From Thermococcus piezophilus (lineage in GTDB: Archaea > Methanobacteriota_B > Thermococci > Thermococcales > Thermococcaceae), in NCBI RefSeq assembly GCF_001647085.1, contig NZ_CP015520.1, positions 620,001 to 684,000 on the forward strand: a stretch of 64,000 nt of DNA, in the 5' to 3' direction. Below the pieces are notes generated by a model. That model had not been told where the DNA came from. It searched no databases and worked only from the letters and a program-made list of their open reading frames with translations. Positions 54,941-63,784 of this stretch are shown piece by piece (position 1 is the stretch's first letter; every line of letters begins with the position of its first letter). The translations under genes and the position numbers were made by a program.

Positions 54941-56440
54941 TCACAGATACCTCTCCTTCACCCAGCGGACGAAGTAGTCCGGGTTCAGCTCCTCGCCGAT
55001 GGCCTTCTTTAAGAGCTCCTTCGGTGGGTAGATACTACCCCAGCGGTGTATCTTCTCCCTCAGCCAGGCATTGATGGGCTCGAACTCGGCTCTAGCAACC
55101 TTCTCCTCGAAGTCCGGAATGTCCCTCTTCATGTGGTAGTATATCTGCGCTGAAAGGAGCGTTCCGATGCTGTAGGTCGGGAAGTAGCCGACAGTACCAT
55201 GGGCCCAGTGGATGTCCTGGAGTATTCCCTCGGTGTAATTCTTGGGCCTTATGCCGAGGAGCCTCTCCATCTCCTCGTTCCAGAGCTCGGGGAGGTCTTT
55301 CGCCTTGACACCCTCGTTGAGCATCATCCTCTCGAGCTTGAAGCGAAGGAGTATGTGGAAGTTGTAGGTTACAACGTCGGACTCGGTCCTGATGAAGTCC
55401 GGCCTGACCATGTTGAAGTAGAGGTAAACATCCTTGGGCGTGTAGTTGGCCATGAAGGGCAGGTTCTCCTTGAGCACGGGATGAATCAGCTCGGCAAACT
55501 CCCTGCTCCTTCCGATTATGTTCTCCCAGAACCTGCTCTGGCTCTCGTGGATTCCAAGGGAGACGCCTCCAGCGATTGGGCTGAACATGAAGCGCTCATC
55601 CTGCTGGAGCTCGTAGAGGGCATGACCGAACTCGTGGACGGTGCTCAGTATGGTCCTCCTGAAGTCGTAGCCCTCGTATCTGGTCGTTATCCTGACGTCC
55701 CTTATGCCAAACTCTGTGGTAAACGGATGGGCCGAGACGTCAAGCCTCGAGCGGACGCCGAGCGGGAAGCCGAACTTCTCCAGAATCCAGAGGTTAACGC
55801 GCTCCATCTGCTCCCTCTCGTACTTTTCCTTTTCGAGCGGATGGCTCTGCGGGACCTTTCCCTCCTCCATTATTTTTTCGAGGAGCGGCTTGAGCTCCTT
55901 CTCCAGCTTTTTGAACATCCTTTCGACGTCTCTGGTGGTTGTCCCCTCCTCAAAGAGGTCGAGCAGGGCATCGTAGGGCTCGTCCTCGTAGCCGAGGTAG
56001 TCAGCAGCCCTCTTGGCGAGGTCTATGATTCTGTCGAGCCAGGACTCGAACTTGGAGTAGTCGTTGGTTCTTTTAGCATTTTCCCATGCTTTTGTTGCCT
56101 GGCTCGTTACCTCACTCATCTCCCGGAGGAACTCGGGTGGGAAAGACTTGCTTATCCTGATTGAGCGGTCGAGGACGCGAACGACGCCGCGCTCGTACTC
56201 GTTGAGGTCTTCGATTCCCTTCGCCTTCTCGACGAGCTCGACAAAGTCAGGCCTTAGAAGGAACTCCTGGCTAAGGACGGAAAGCTCGCCCTGGGCAACA
56301 GAGCGCTCTAGTATGCCCTCTCTAGGCATGTTAACCTCCATGTCCCAGCCGAGAACGCTCTGGGCGTGGCTAATGGCCCAGATGCGCCTGTACTTGGCGA
56401 GAATCTGCTTGATGGTTTCGTTCTGGAAGACTTCCTCCAT
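54941..56440 (-). CDS. Thermostable metallocarboxypeptidase (M32)
   Basis: A zinc or cobalt carboxypeptidase of the Taq/Pfu type, 499 residues, removing C-terminal amino acids with broad specificity in the cytosol. The metal site is LSTVHEFGHALYELQQ (HExxH variant HEFGH, about residues 265-280), followed by GVSLGIHESQSRFWENIIG, which supplies the third ligand and conserved residues of the family. ATG 56440 is taken as the start, after GGTGGTTGCC; the open frame starts at 56449. Intact. Confidence 0.93.
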   Translation of the reverse strand: MEEVFQNETIKQILAKYRRIWAISHAQSVLGWDMEVNMPREGILERSVAQGELSVLSQEFLLRPDFVELVEKAKGIEDLNEYERGVVRVLDRSIRISKSFPPEFLREMSEVTSQATKAWENAKRTNDYSKFESWLDRIIDLAKRAADYLGYEDEPYDALLDLFEEGTTTRDVERMFKKLEKELKPLLEKIMEEGKVPQSHPLEKEKYEREQMERVNLWILEKFGFPLGVRSRLDVSAHPFTTEFGIRDVRITTRYEGYDFRRTILSTVHEFGHALYELQQDERFMFSPIAGGVSLGIHESQSRFWENIIGRSREFAELIHPVLKENLPFMANYTPKDVYLYFNMVRPDFIRTESDVVTYNFHILLRFKLERMMLNEGVKAKDLPELWNEEMERLLGIRPKNYTEGILQDIHWAHGTVGYFPTYSIGTLLSAQIYYHMKRDIPDFEEKVARAEFEPINAWLREKIHRWGSIYPPKELLKKAIGEELNPDYFVRWVKERYL

Positions 56441-56602
56441 GGCAACCACCCCACTGTCTTTAATTCAGCATTGGAATTAGGCTCTTTTAATCTTTTCGAT
56501 GAGCATCTGAACGGAGGGTAGAAATCGATTACTCAACCGGAAATCGCTTAAAGATCGGTTCATAATGATGGCCAAAATAAAACAGAGAAAATGGTGATGA
56601 GG

Positions 56603-57436
56603 ATGGATCTCGTCGTGCTCGGTCATGTCTCAATAGACCACCTCAGGTTTCCAGGCAGGGAGGAGATACTCCTTTCGGGAGGAGCTGCAGCGGCAGTAGC
56701 GACTTCCGCGGCCCTAGCAGGGGCTAAGGTGGGCCTCGTTACCAAGGTGGGGGAGGATTTCCCGAAGGAGTGGCTGGAGAAGCTCTCATTGGTCCTCGAC
56801 GTTAGAGGCGTTCAGGTTCTCCCGGGAAGGACGATACACATCTACATGATATACCACGAGGACGGAAGCGTGGATGCACCCGTTGACATGGGAGTTGCCC
56901 AGGCCATGGGGGAAACGCCCATTCCCGAGGAATACCTCAAAGCCGAACTCTTCCACATAGCCCCAATTCCCCCAGAGGAGCAGCTGAAAGCCATCAAAAG
57001 GCTCGAAGGGAAAAGGATAAGCCTCGACTTCAACCCGACCTACATGGAAGACTACGAGAGGAAAACCGAACTTATGAAGGAGATAGTCTCGCGCGTTGAG
57101 GTTATCTTCCCCAACGAGAAGGAGGCGTTAACGATAACGAAAGCCGAGACCGTGGAGGAAGCCGCGAGGATTCTCCACGACTGGAGCGCAAAGCTGGTGG
57201 TCATCACAAGGAGCGAGAGGGGAGTTTTAATCTACGATGGAACCTTTAAAGAGTTCCCGGCACTCCCAATAAACCCCGAGGAGATCGTGGATCCGACCGG
57301 GGCTGGAGATGCATTCGCGGGCGGCTTCCTGGCGGGATACTCGAAGGGAGCACCTCTTGAGGAATGCGTTAGAACGGGTCTTGAAAGAGCCCGCGAGATC
57401 CTCAAAAAGATGGGGAGCTGGAGCATAGAGGTTTAG
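56603..57436 (+). CDS. PfkB-family carbohydrate or nucleoside kinase
   Basis: A 277-residue ribokinase-like enzyme. It begins MDLVVLGHVSIDHLRFPG, has LLSGGAAAAVATSAALAG for substrate binding, and the anion-hole/catalytic-base motif DPTGAGDAFAGGFLAGY (about residues 225-241), where the Asp is the base. GGTGATGAGG precedes ATG 56603. The phosphoryl acceptor, a sugar or nucleoside, cannot be named. The stop overlaps the end of the convergent membrane gene by four bases. Confidence 0.9.
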   Translation: MDLVVLGHVSIDHLRFPGREEILLSGGAAAAVATSAALAGAKVGLVTKVGEDFPKEWLEKLSLVLDVRGVQVLPGRTIHIYMIYHEDGSVDAPVDMGVAQAMGETPIPEEYLKAELFHIAPIPPEEQLKAIKRLEGKRISLDFNPTYMEDYERKTELMKEIVSRVEVIFPNEKEALTITKAETVEEAARILHDWSAKLVVITRSERGVLIYDGTFKEFPALPINPEEIVDPTGAGDAFAGGFLAGYSKGAPLEECVRTGLERAREILKKMGSWSIEV

Positions 57437-57858
57437 CTCTCAGCAACGGCCTTCGCAAAGACGTACAGGGCTATGAGCAGGAAAGAGGCTAAGGTAGTAA
57501 CCTCGAGCCTCGGAAGAGCAGGGGAGATACTCTCCATAAGGAGGTAAATTGGAAAAGCCAGCACTACCACAGCTAAGACGACGAAGTAGTGCTCCTTTGG
57601 AGCCCTCTCCCTGTCGAGGTAGCCCATCTCGATGGCCAGAAGAGTTAGGACTATTATCGCGAGGCCGTAAAGTCCTCCGGTGCGTGTGTAGATGAGGAAA
57701 GCGCCCACAGTAACGAGGAAGAGGGAGCCAATGAAGTACCACTGGATTCCCATAAGTCCAAGGGGGATTAGGAAGAGGGTCCTACCGTCAATCCTCACCA
57801 GCAGCGCAAAGAGGAGAGCCAATGGAATCACTGAAAAGAGCCGTCTCTTTATCCTCAT
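57433..57858 (-). CDS. Hypothetical membrane protein of the MoxR-DUF58 cluster
   Basis: A 141-residue protein with about five hydrophobic segments (LFSVIPLALLFALLV, LFLVTVGAFLIYT and others) and no soluble domain. Its ATG overlaps the stop of the DUF58 gene (4 bases), so it is the last gene of that leftward operon. No function known. Confidence 0.75.
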   Translation of the reverse strand: MRIKRRLFSVIPLALLFALLVRIDGRTLFLIPLGLMGIQWYFIGSLFLVTVGAFLIYTRTGGLYGLAIIVLTLLAIEMGYLDRERAPKEHYFVVLAVVVLAFPIYLLMESISPALPRLEVTTLASFLLIALYVFAKAVAES

Positions 57859-59162
57859 ATCCCAATCACCTCGGCGATGGCGGATTTAAGGGGCTTCCTG
57901 ACATCCCAGTCGATTATTATTCCATAAGCTGCCATCTTCCTCAGTATGGCCTTTCTCTGAAGGCTGAGAAGCTTCAATGCGAGCTCCTCTTCCCTGCTCT
58001 TCGGCTCGAGGGCCGTGTATGAGTTGGGACTTATGACAACGACGTTGTAGCCGTACCTCGCCATGGTTTTAAGCGCCTCCCTGCTCTCTTCCGTCAGAAG
58101 GGGCGAGAAGTACAGCAGCTGAGCCCTCGCTGGGAAGCGGGACTTTATGAGGTGCTCAACCTGATAGCCAATCAGGTTGTTCTTGTCCGGCTTTGCGGTG
58201 CTGAGAAAGTCAACGCACTTGAAGAAGTGCCTCTTTCCGTAGTCCACCCTGATCCAGAGGGGGACTTCTTCAGCCAGTAGCAAACCGAAGCTCGTGCCGT
58301 TGTTAAGGGCGTCGAGCATGAGCGAGGCAGCAGCGCGGACAAGATAGTCAAAGACGAGCTCTCCCGTATAGGAGGAATCGACGATGAAGACGACGTCCAC
58401 CTTCCTCTCGCTCTCGTACTCGTTGGCCATTATCTTCCCAGTCCTCGCGGTGGCCTTCCAGTTGATTATCTTGAGCGGGTCACCGGGCTGGTAATCCCTT
58501 ATCGCGTGGAACTCGACACCTTCGCCGACCCTTGGCGACGGCAGTGGACCGACGGTTATCTTTGTTCCTCTTGTGGAGTATGGGGTGGGGACGCCCTCGA
58601 TTATGGGAACGCCCACGATTTCCGTGTAGAGCTCAATCTTCTTATCAACCTTGAAGAAGCCAAAGGGGTCACGGTAGCTGAGCTCGACCCAGTTGAACTC
58701 GTGGATTCCACGCTTTATACGGACCTTATATCTAAGCGTCCTCTCCTCGCCCGTCTTCAGGGAGAGCACGTGTTCCCTGCTCCCTTCGACGAGCTCAAGG
58801 CCGGGCGGTATGTCCTCCACAAGCTTAAGGCTCGGGATCCTCTCATGGGACTTTATCCTGAGCCGGATCTCGACTTCGGTGTCCTCTAGAAAGCGATCAT
58901 GGGGAATGATACGCTCTATCTCAACGTTCAAGCTGGGCTTGAAGAAGAAAACGGCTATGAAGAGCAGCCAGAGAACTGGAAGAACGAGGTAAACCATCTC
59001 CCAGCGGAGCAAGAGAAAGGCAAAGAGGACGATAAGCCACAGGGCTATCAGTATCTGCTCGGCCTTCTCGGTGATCATCATTCTCCCAGCTAGTCCTGCA
59101 GGCTCTTCCCTGCCCTCGACGTCCGTTGGGGTCCGGAGTATGACCTCACTGCTCTCGGCCAC
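57855..59162 (-). CDS. DUF58-domain protein
   Basis: A 435-residue membrane-anchored protein. Two hydrophobic segments near residues 35-75 precede a beta-rich part and the DUF58 core, with the signature VEFHAIRDYQPGDPLKIINW and TARTGKIMANEYESERKVDV, followed by a von Willebrand A-like metal site (VVFIVDSSYTGEL). DUF58 proteins pair with MoxR ATPases in complexes thought to assist metal insertion or assembly of other proteins. It lies 10 bases downstream of moxR. Confidence 0.88.
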   Translation of the reverse strand: MAESSEVILRTPTDVEGREEPAGLAGRMMITEKAEQILIALWLIVLFAFLLLRWEMVYLVLPVLWLLFIAVFFFKPSLNVEIERIIPHDRFLEDTEVEIRLRIKSHERIPSLKLVEDIPPGLELVEGSREHVLSLKTGEERTLRYKVRIKRGIHEFNWVELSYRDPFGFFKVDKKIELYTEIVGVPIIEGVPTPYSTRGTKITVGPLPSPRVGEGVEFHAIRDYQPGDPLKIINWKATARTGKIMANEYESERKVDVVFIVDSSYTGELVFDYLVRAAASLMLDALNNGTSFGLLLAEEVPLWIRVDYGKRHFFKCVDFLSTAKPDKNNLIGYQVEHLIKSRFPARAQLLYFSPLLTEESREALKTMARYGYNVVVISPNSYTALEPKSREEELALKLLSLQRKAILRKMAAYGIIIDWDVRKPLKSAIAEVIGI

Positions 59163-59171
59163 TCTTCCACC

Positions 59172-60125
59172 TCACTCAAATTTGGGAACGGGAACGCGCT
59201 CAATGAGCTTCTCCATGATGCTCTCCTGGCTGACCTTGGTGTACCAGAGCTCGCGCTTGAGGATGAACCTGTGGCTCAGGGCAGGAACGGCTATCTCTTT
59301 AACATCGTCGGGAATCACGTAGTCCCTGCCCCCGAGTGCGGCATAGGCGCGGGAGAGCTTGAGGAGAGCAAGGCTTCCCCTCGGAGAGGCACCGACCTCT
59401 ATCTCCTTTCTGTCCTCTCGGGTGGCGATGACGATGTCCGTTATGTACTCAAGGATGGCGTCGCTGACGTAGACATCCTCGATTGCCCTCTGCATCTCCA
59501 CGACTTCCTCAGGAGTAAGGATGGAGTTTATATCCACCTCCTCCTTCTTTCTGGCCATCCTCCTGCGGAGTATCTCTATCTCCTCACCCTTGCTAGGGTA
59601 ACCGACGCGGAGCCTGACCAGAAACCTGTCGAGCTGGGCCTCTGGCAGGGGATAGGTTCCCTCCTGCTCTATTGGGTTCTGGGTGGCTATAACTATGAAG
59701 GGCTTGGGCAGCTCGTAGGTCTTACCCTCCACTGTGACCTGTCTCTCCTGCATTGCCTCGAGGAGAGCGCTCTGGGTCTTCGGAGGGGCACGGTTTATCT
59801 CGTCAGCGAGGAGGATGTTGGTGAATATCGGCCCCTTCTTGAACTCGAACTCGAGCGTTTTCTGGTTGAAGACGCTCACGCCAAGAATGTCACTCGGAAG
59901 CAGGTCTGGAGTGAACTGAACGCGCTTGAAGTCAACACCCAAAGCCTTGGCGAAGCTCTTCGCCATCAGGGTCTTTGCGAGACCCGGAAGATCCTCGAGC
60001 AGTATGTGACCGTCGGCTAATATGGTCGTCAGGATTAGCTTGAGCACCTCGTCCTTTCCTACTATGGCCTTTTTGACCTCTTCCAAGACCAGATTACCCT
60101 TCAGGCTTACCTCTTCTACCTTCAT
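59172..60125 (-). CDS. MoxR-family AAA+ ATPase
   Basis: A 317-residue chaperone-like ATPase. Walker A is atypical for the superfamily but normal for Mox[21 protein letters not shown]; Walker B is [20 protein letters not shown]; sensor 1 is [20 protein letters not shown]; and the C-terminal lid has [21 protein letters not shown]. It overlaps the gene before it by 32 bases and precedes DUF58, the standard MoxR-DUF58 order. Confidence 0.93.
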   Translation of the reverse strand: MKVEEVSLKGNLVLEEVKKAIVGKDEVLKLILTTILADGHILLEDLPGLAKTLMAKSFAKALGVDFKRVQFTPDLLPSDILGVSVFNQKTLEFEFKKGPIFTNILLADEINRAPPKTQSALLEAMQERQVTVEGKTYELPKPFIVIATQNPIEQEGTYPLPEAQLDRFLVRLRVGYPSKGEEIEILRRRMARKKEEVDINSILTPEEVVEMQRAIEDVYVSDAILEYITDIVIATREDRKEIEVGASPRGSLALLKLSRAYAALGGRDYVIPDDVKEIAVPALSHRFILKRELWYTKVSQESIMEKLIERVPVPKFE

Positions 60126-60546
60126 TTAGATCCGCCTCCACAATAGTTAGGGCCTTCTCAAGATTATCAAGAAAGTCACCCTCAGAGCGGAGAACCCTAA
60201 GAGCCTCGTTGGGGTCAGAGTTAAGATTCAGATAGGTCTGATTGTATTCCTCTGAGAGGGTGGCGTATATCTCGATTATCTTCTCCTCTATGAGGGTTCG
60301 CGCCACCTTCCCGCTCCTGGCCTTCTCTATCAGGGCAACGGTTCTCTCGACGTCCGTTTTCCTCTCAACTTTCTTGGCCCTCTTGAACTCCGGTCTTACA
60401 ACCTGAAGCTCAACGCCAAAGAGGAAAAGCGCCAGCAATACCCCAAGGAAAAGCACAGATAGCCATCTTACCATATAAGAGCCAGCAGTTACTGCCACAA
60501 GCGCTGGAACCGCCGCGAGGAGAAGAAGGTATTTATTGAGCCTCAC
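60094..60546 (-). CDS. Small membrane protein of the MoxR cluster
   Basis: A 150-residue protein with two hydrophobic segments at residues 5-45 and a charged helical cytoplasmic part ([40 protein letters not shown]). It overlaps the DUF4129 gene upstream by 14 bases and moxR downstream by 32 bases, so coupling is strong. It belongs to the uncharacterised accessory proteins of such clusters. Confidence 0.8.
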   Translation of the reverse strand: MRLNKYLLLLAAVPALVAVTAGSYMVRWLSVLFLGVLLALFLFGVELQVVRPEFKRAKKVERKTDVERTVALIEKARSGKVARTLIEEKIIEIYATLSEEYNQTYLNLNSDPNEALRVLRSEGDFLDNLEKALTIVEADLNEGRRGKPEG

Positions 60547-61375
60547 TCAGCCCGCCCCTCATCTTCCTGTAAACATCAAGCGCCCTTTTTGCATCGTCCC
60601 AGGTTACCTTCTCCGGAGCGTACTTGGCCTTTTCGAAGAGTCTCGTGAGATCGACGAAGGCGTCGTGCATGTACCTAACGCGCTCGGCGTGCTCCCAGTG
60701 AGTCCAGCTCTCCCTGTAGGGAATACCCAGAACCTCAAGCCAGAGAACGGCGTTCTTGTATATACCAACAACAGCCTCTCTAGGGTCGCTGAACATGTCA
60801 AGGCCGAGCTCGTCGAGCTTTTTATCGAACAGCTCCGCTCTGAGCTTCATCTCTTTCCTTTTCCTCTTCTTGAGAGCCTCACGGTAGTAAACCAGGGTGA
60901 AGTAGAGAAAGCCAGCGAGGGCAGCCAGCAGTGCAAGATAGAGAGCAAACGTAGTGGGAAACATCTCGTTTCCGGGGGTAAGGGTTGAGTTGTGGTAAAC
61001 CGGTGTCGGAGCGGTGACTGTTCCTACTGAGGAGGTGTTGTTGGATGCGTTGATTGGAAGGGGCTGAATCCTCATGTTTTTGATGCCGTAGGATATAAAG
61101 ACGACCCCAACCGCGCTCAGTGCCCAGAGGATATAATAAAGAGCTTCATTAAAGCGGTACAGGTTCTTTCTCTTCTGGGGAATATCCCTCCAGCTCAGGA
61201 AAACCTCAATGATAATTATAAGACCCACCAGTGCAAGAAGAACGAGGAGAATGCCTGTAAATTTGGCCTCATTTCCCTTAGAAACCTCAGAGGTTGTAGC
61301 GCCGTAGTTGAGCATAAGGGTCATCAATGAAAACAGCAGTCCAAAGAAAGCTAGAAATTTTACCCTGGTGGACAT
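60533..61375 (-). CDS. DUF4129-domain membrane protein, first gene of the MoxR cluster
   Basis: A 280-residue protein with four membrane segments (residues 7-24, 35-55, 85-105, 145-165) and a C-terminal DUF4129-like cytoplasmic domain with EAVVGIYKNAVLWLEVLGIP, RESWTHWEHAERV and FEKAKYAPEKVTWDDAKRAL. DUF4129 proteins, often with a transglutaminase-like part absent here, accompany MoxR-DUF58 systems. It begins the leftward five-gene operon ending at 57433. Confidence 0.85.
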   Translation of the reverse strand: MSTRVKFLAFFGLLFSLMTLMLNYGATTSEVSKGNEAKFTGILLVLLALVGLIIIIEVFLSWRDIPQKRKNLYRFNEALYYILWALSAVGVVFISYGIKNMRIQPLPINASNNTSSVGTVTAPTPVYHNSTLTPGNEMFPTTFALYLALLAALAGFLYFTLVYYREALKKRKRKEMKLRAELFDKKLDELGLDMFSDPREAVVGIYKNAVLWLEVLGIPYRESWTHWEHAERVRYMHDAFVDLTRLFEKAKYAPEKVTWDDAKRALDVYRKMRGGLSEAQ

Positions 61376-61444
61376 TTTTATCGGGGGCAGTATGGAAGGC
61401 AGGTTTAAAAACTTTTACCCCTAGGTAAAGGTCAGGTGATATGT

Positions 61445-61939
61445 ATGGAGAGGATGCCAAAGCTTTACGTTGAAGTCCCCAAGGAGGGGTGTATCGAAAA
61501 CAACAAGGCTTCGAGGGACTGCCTCATCATCATGGACAATGTTGAGGTCTGGCTGAGGAAGGGTGAGAGCGTTCCAGAGTTCGTCGACATCGAGAAGGCC
61601 AAGTTCCTCGCCAAGGAAGTCTACGACAGGTTCTACCTTTACGTGGACAGGCTCGAGGGCAGGATGGAGGTGGATGCCGTTCTCGCCCTTCCCGATGGCA
61701 GGACGAGGATATATCTGAAGAAAGGTGACGAGCTACTTCTACTTCCCGTTGAGGGGTTCAGCAAAACGCTGATAGCCAACGTGGGCAATCGTGTTAGAAC
61801 GGGAGATGCCTTCGCAGCGGTAACGACAAAGAAGGGCGAAGTCCACTACCTCAAGCCTCCTAAGACAGGGACGGTCGTCTTTATCGATGAGATAACCAAT
61901 AGACCGCACTACGTCTACTACATTCTGCCCGAGGAGTAG
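61445..61939 (+). CDS. DUF2118-family protein
   Basis: A 164-residue conserved archaeal protein. The N-terminal half (PKLYVEVPKEGCIENNKASR) is family-specific, and the C-terminal half (LIANVGNRVRTGDAFAAVTT, GEVHYLKPPKTGTVVFIDEI) resembles the biotinyl/lipoyl hammerhead fold but lacks a modified Lys in the usual MKM context. ATG 61445 is chosen because AGGTGA lies five bases before it. Function unknown. It is divergent from the MoxR cluster. Confidence 0.85.
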   Translation: MERMPKLYVEVPKEGCIENNKASRDCLIIMDNVEVWLRKGESVPEFVDIEKAKFLAKEVYDRFYLYVDRLEGRMEVDAVLALPDGRTRIYLKKGDELLLLPVEGFSKTLIANVGNRVRTGDAFAAVTTKKGEVHYLKPPKTGTVVFIDEITNRPHYVYYILPEE

Positions 61940-61976
61940 CCCCTATTTGTCTAAATTTTTAGACGTTGATAGAGGT

Positions 61977-62270
61977 TCACTCTTTCATCCCAGCTATCAT
62001 GGCGTCTATGCTCGACTTAAGGGCAAGTTTTATGCCGTCCGTTGGATCCAGACCTTTAATGGTTCTCGTATTGTTTGCGCTTGTTATTATGAGAGACCAC
62101 TGGAAGATACCATCTTTGAGAAGTCGGCTCTGAAACATAGCTATAAACTTCTGCTCATCCTTCGAGACCTCAAGGATCTCAATGTCTGTGCCTCCAAGCT
62201 TTGTGGCGTAAACCTCCTTGATCTGGAGATCCCTATACTCCTCCTGGAGTCTATCTGAGAGATGTCCCAT
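61977..62270 (-). CDS. Small hypothetical protein, 97 residues
   Basis: A soluble protein of unknown function starting MGHLSDRLQEEYRDLQIKEV. It has mixed alpha/beta character (DIEILEVSKDEQKFIAMFQS, GIKLALKSSIDAMIAGMKE) and no known motif. The minus-strand reading is supported by GAGGTATAGGAA before the ATG and a TATA-like GTATATATGG at about 62304-62313. A plus-strand frame covers the same DNA but lacks such signals. Confidence 0.65.
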   Translation of the reverse strand: MGHLSDRLQEEYRDLQIKEVYATKLGGTDIEILEVSKDEQKFIAMFQSRLLKDGIFQWSLIITSANNTRTIKGLDPTDGIKLALKSSIDAMIAGMKE

Positions 62271-62404
62271 TTCCTATACCTCATTAGAATTAACTCGCTT
62301 ATTCCATATATACATTATCTCGCTTCTTTACTAAAATTACAACCAAAACCATTATAAAGGATGTAAGTCCACTCCCCCTGAAGGCACTTTTGGAGTTGAA
62401 AGAA

Positions 62405-62896
62405 ATGAAAGTAGAAGTTGGAGATTTTGTAGTGTTTAATTATATCGGAAGGTTTGAGGCTGGAGAGATTTTTGACACGAGTTACGAGGACGTTGCAAAG
62501 GAAAATGGAATATATGTCGAGGATAGGGAATATGGACCCCTCGGCGTTAATGTCGGCGTCGGTGAGATAATTCCCGGCCTCGATGAGGCCCTTATTGGAA
62601 TGGAAATCGGAGAAAAGAAAACCATCACGATACCGCCTGAGAAGGGCTACGGGATGCCGAACCCTGAACTTATCATAGAGGTGCCGATAACCGAGTTCTC
62701 AAACGTGGGCATAGAACCAATTCAGGGAATGTATGTTATGACCGACTCGGGGATCGCCAAGATAACAAAGGTCAGCGAAGAAAACGTTACACTCGACTTC
62801 AACCACCCGCTCGCGGGCAAAACCCTCATCTTTGAGGTCAAGATCGTGGACATACAAAAGGCAGAGGAATCAGAAACCTCCGAGCTGGAAGCTTGA
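62405..62896 (+). CDS. FKBP-type peptidyl-prolyl isomerase, short archaeal form
   Basis: A 163-residue folding helper. VEVGDFVVFNYIGRFEAGEI starts the FKBP core, EIIPGLDEALIGMEIGEKKT is its conserved centre, and PEKGYGMPNPELIIEVPITE corresponds to the flap (IF domain), inserted as usual in archaeal SlyD-like proteins. The start is ATG 62405 after TTGGAGTTGAAAGAA. Its end overlaps the convergent secretion gene by 27 bases. Confidence 0.92.
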   Translation: MKVEVGDFVVFNYIGRFEAGEIFDTSYEDVAKENGIYVEDREYGPLGVNVGVGEIIPGLDEALIGMEIGEKKTITIPPEKGYGMPNPELIIEVPITEFSNVGIEPIQGMYVMTDSGIAKITKVSEENVTLDFNHPLAGKTLIFEVKIVDIQKAEESETSELEA

Positions 62897-63784
62897 AGCT
62901 CCCTTGAAGACCACAACACCCATGACCACGAGCAGCAGGCTGTACTTCAGGCCTGCTGAAAACGTTCCTTCTCGTATGACGCCTATTCCCAGGCCGGAAA
63001 CTATCGCCTGAAGGATAACAAATCCAAGCAGTATCGTTTGTATAGTATCTATCGGAAATGTGACCTCCCCAATGCTCATGGCTTTCATTACCTGCGAGAC
63101 TATTCCGAGGATCAGCGGGCCTATCGCTCCGCTGGTAATTATGAAAAACATCACCTGCATGCCAGTTGATGCCTTGCGCTCTTGCTTGATTCTGAGTATT
63201 TCCCTGACGTCGTTTCCAACAAAGACCAAGACATCGCTCATCGGGGCACCCCTTTCAAGGGCCTCAATTATAATCATTATGGATCTGTATATAACCGTGG
63301 ACTTCCTGTTCCTTACGGCAAAGGCCCTGAGGGCGTCGGCCGTGGAGCGGCCCTTCTTTATTTCTGCCACTGTCTTTTTGAATTCCTCAGTTAGTGCCCC
63401 GAGTTTGGTAGTAGTAAGCTCTTCAAGGGCCTCAGAGAAGGATATACCAGCCTTCAGAGAGCTGGCAAGATAGAAGAAGGCATCTGGAAGCATCCTCTCC
63501 ATTTCTTCAATGCGCTTGTTTATCTTCCAGTGGGGATAGCCAAACGCCATTCCAAAAAACAGCGCCAAAAACGCAACGGCCGCGTATGCTGCGGTGAAGA
63601 ACATGTCAACTATGAGGGCAACGATTATCCCAACAAGAAACGAAACAACGAGGTACTCAGCAGCTAGGAAGTTTATTCCAGCGGAGTATACGAGCACCTC
63701 ATAACGCTTCAGCCACTTCTCTGGAAGAAGCTTTTCAACGAGTTTAGTTGAAATTGAAGATATACCTCGGGGCATTGCTTTCAC
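62870..63784 (-). CDS. Type II secretion/archaeal pilus platform protein (T2SSF, TadC-like)
   Basis: A 304-residue polytopic membrane protein with the type II secretion system F domain. Membrane pairs lie at about residues 45-95 and at the C-terminus; the T2SSF core includes MERMLPDAFFYLASSLKAGI and ALERGAPMSDVLVFVGNDVR. Such proteins form the membrane platform for archaeal pili or the archaellum. The start GTG 63784 overlaps the stop of the preceding gene (GTGA); ATG 63775 is the alternative. It is the second of two related genes. Confidence 0.88.
   Translation of the reverse strand: MKAMPRGISSISTKLVEKLLPEKWLKRYEVLVYSAGINFLAAEYLVVSFLVGIIVALIVDMFFTAAYAAVAFLALFFGMAFGYPHWKINKRIEEMERMLPDAFFYLASSLKAGISFSEALEELTTTKLGALTEEFKKTVAEIKKGRSTADALRAFAVRNRKSTVIYRSIMIIIEALERGAPMSDVLVFVGNDVREILRIKQERKASTGMQVMFFIITSGAIGPLILGIVSQVMKAMSIGEVTFPIDTIQTILLGFVILQAIVSGLGIGVIREGTFSAGLKYSLLLVVMGVVVFKGASSFQLGGF

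Noticed and set aside
61947-62258. 103-codon plus-strand frame opposite the 97-residue protein
   Set aside because: No ribosome binding site or promoter; the minus-strand gene has both.
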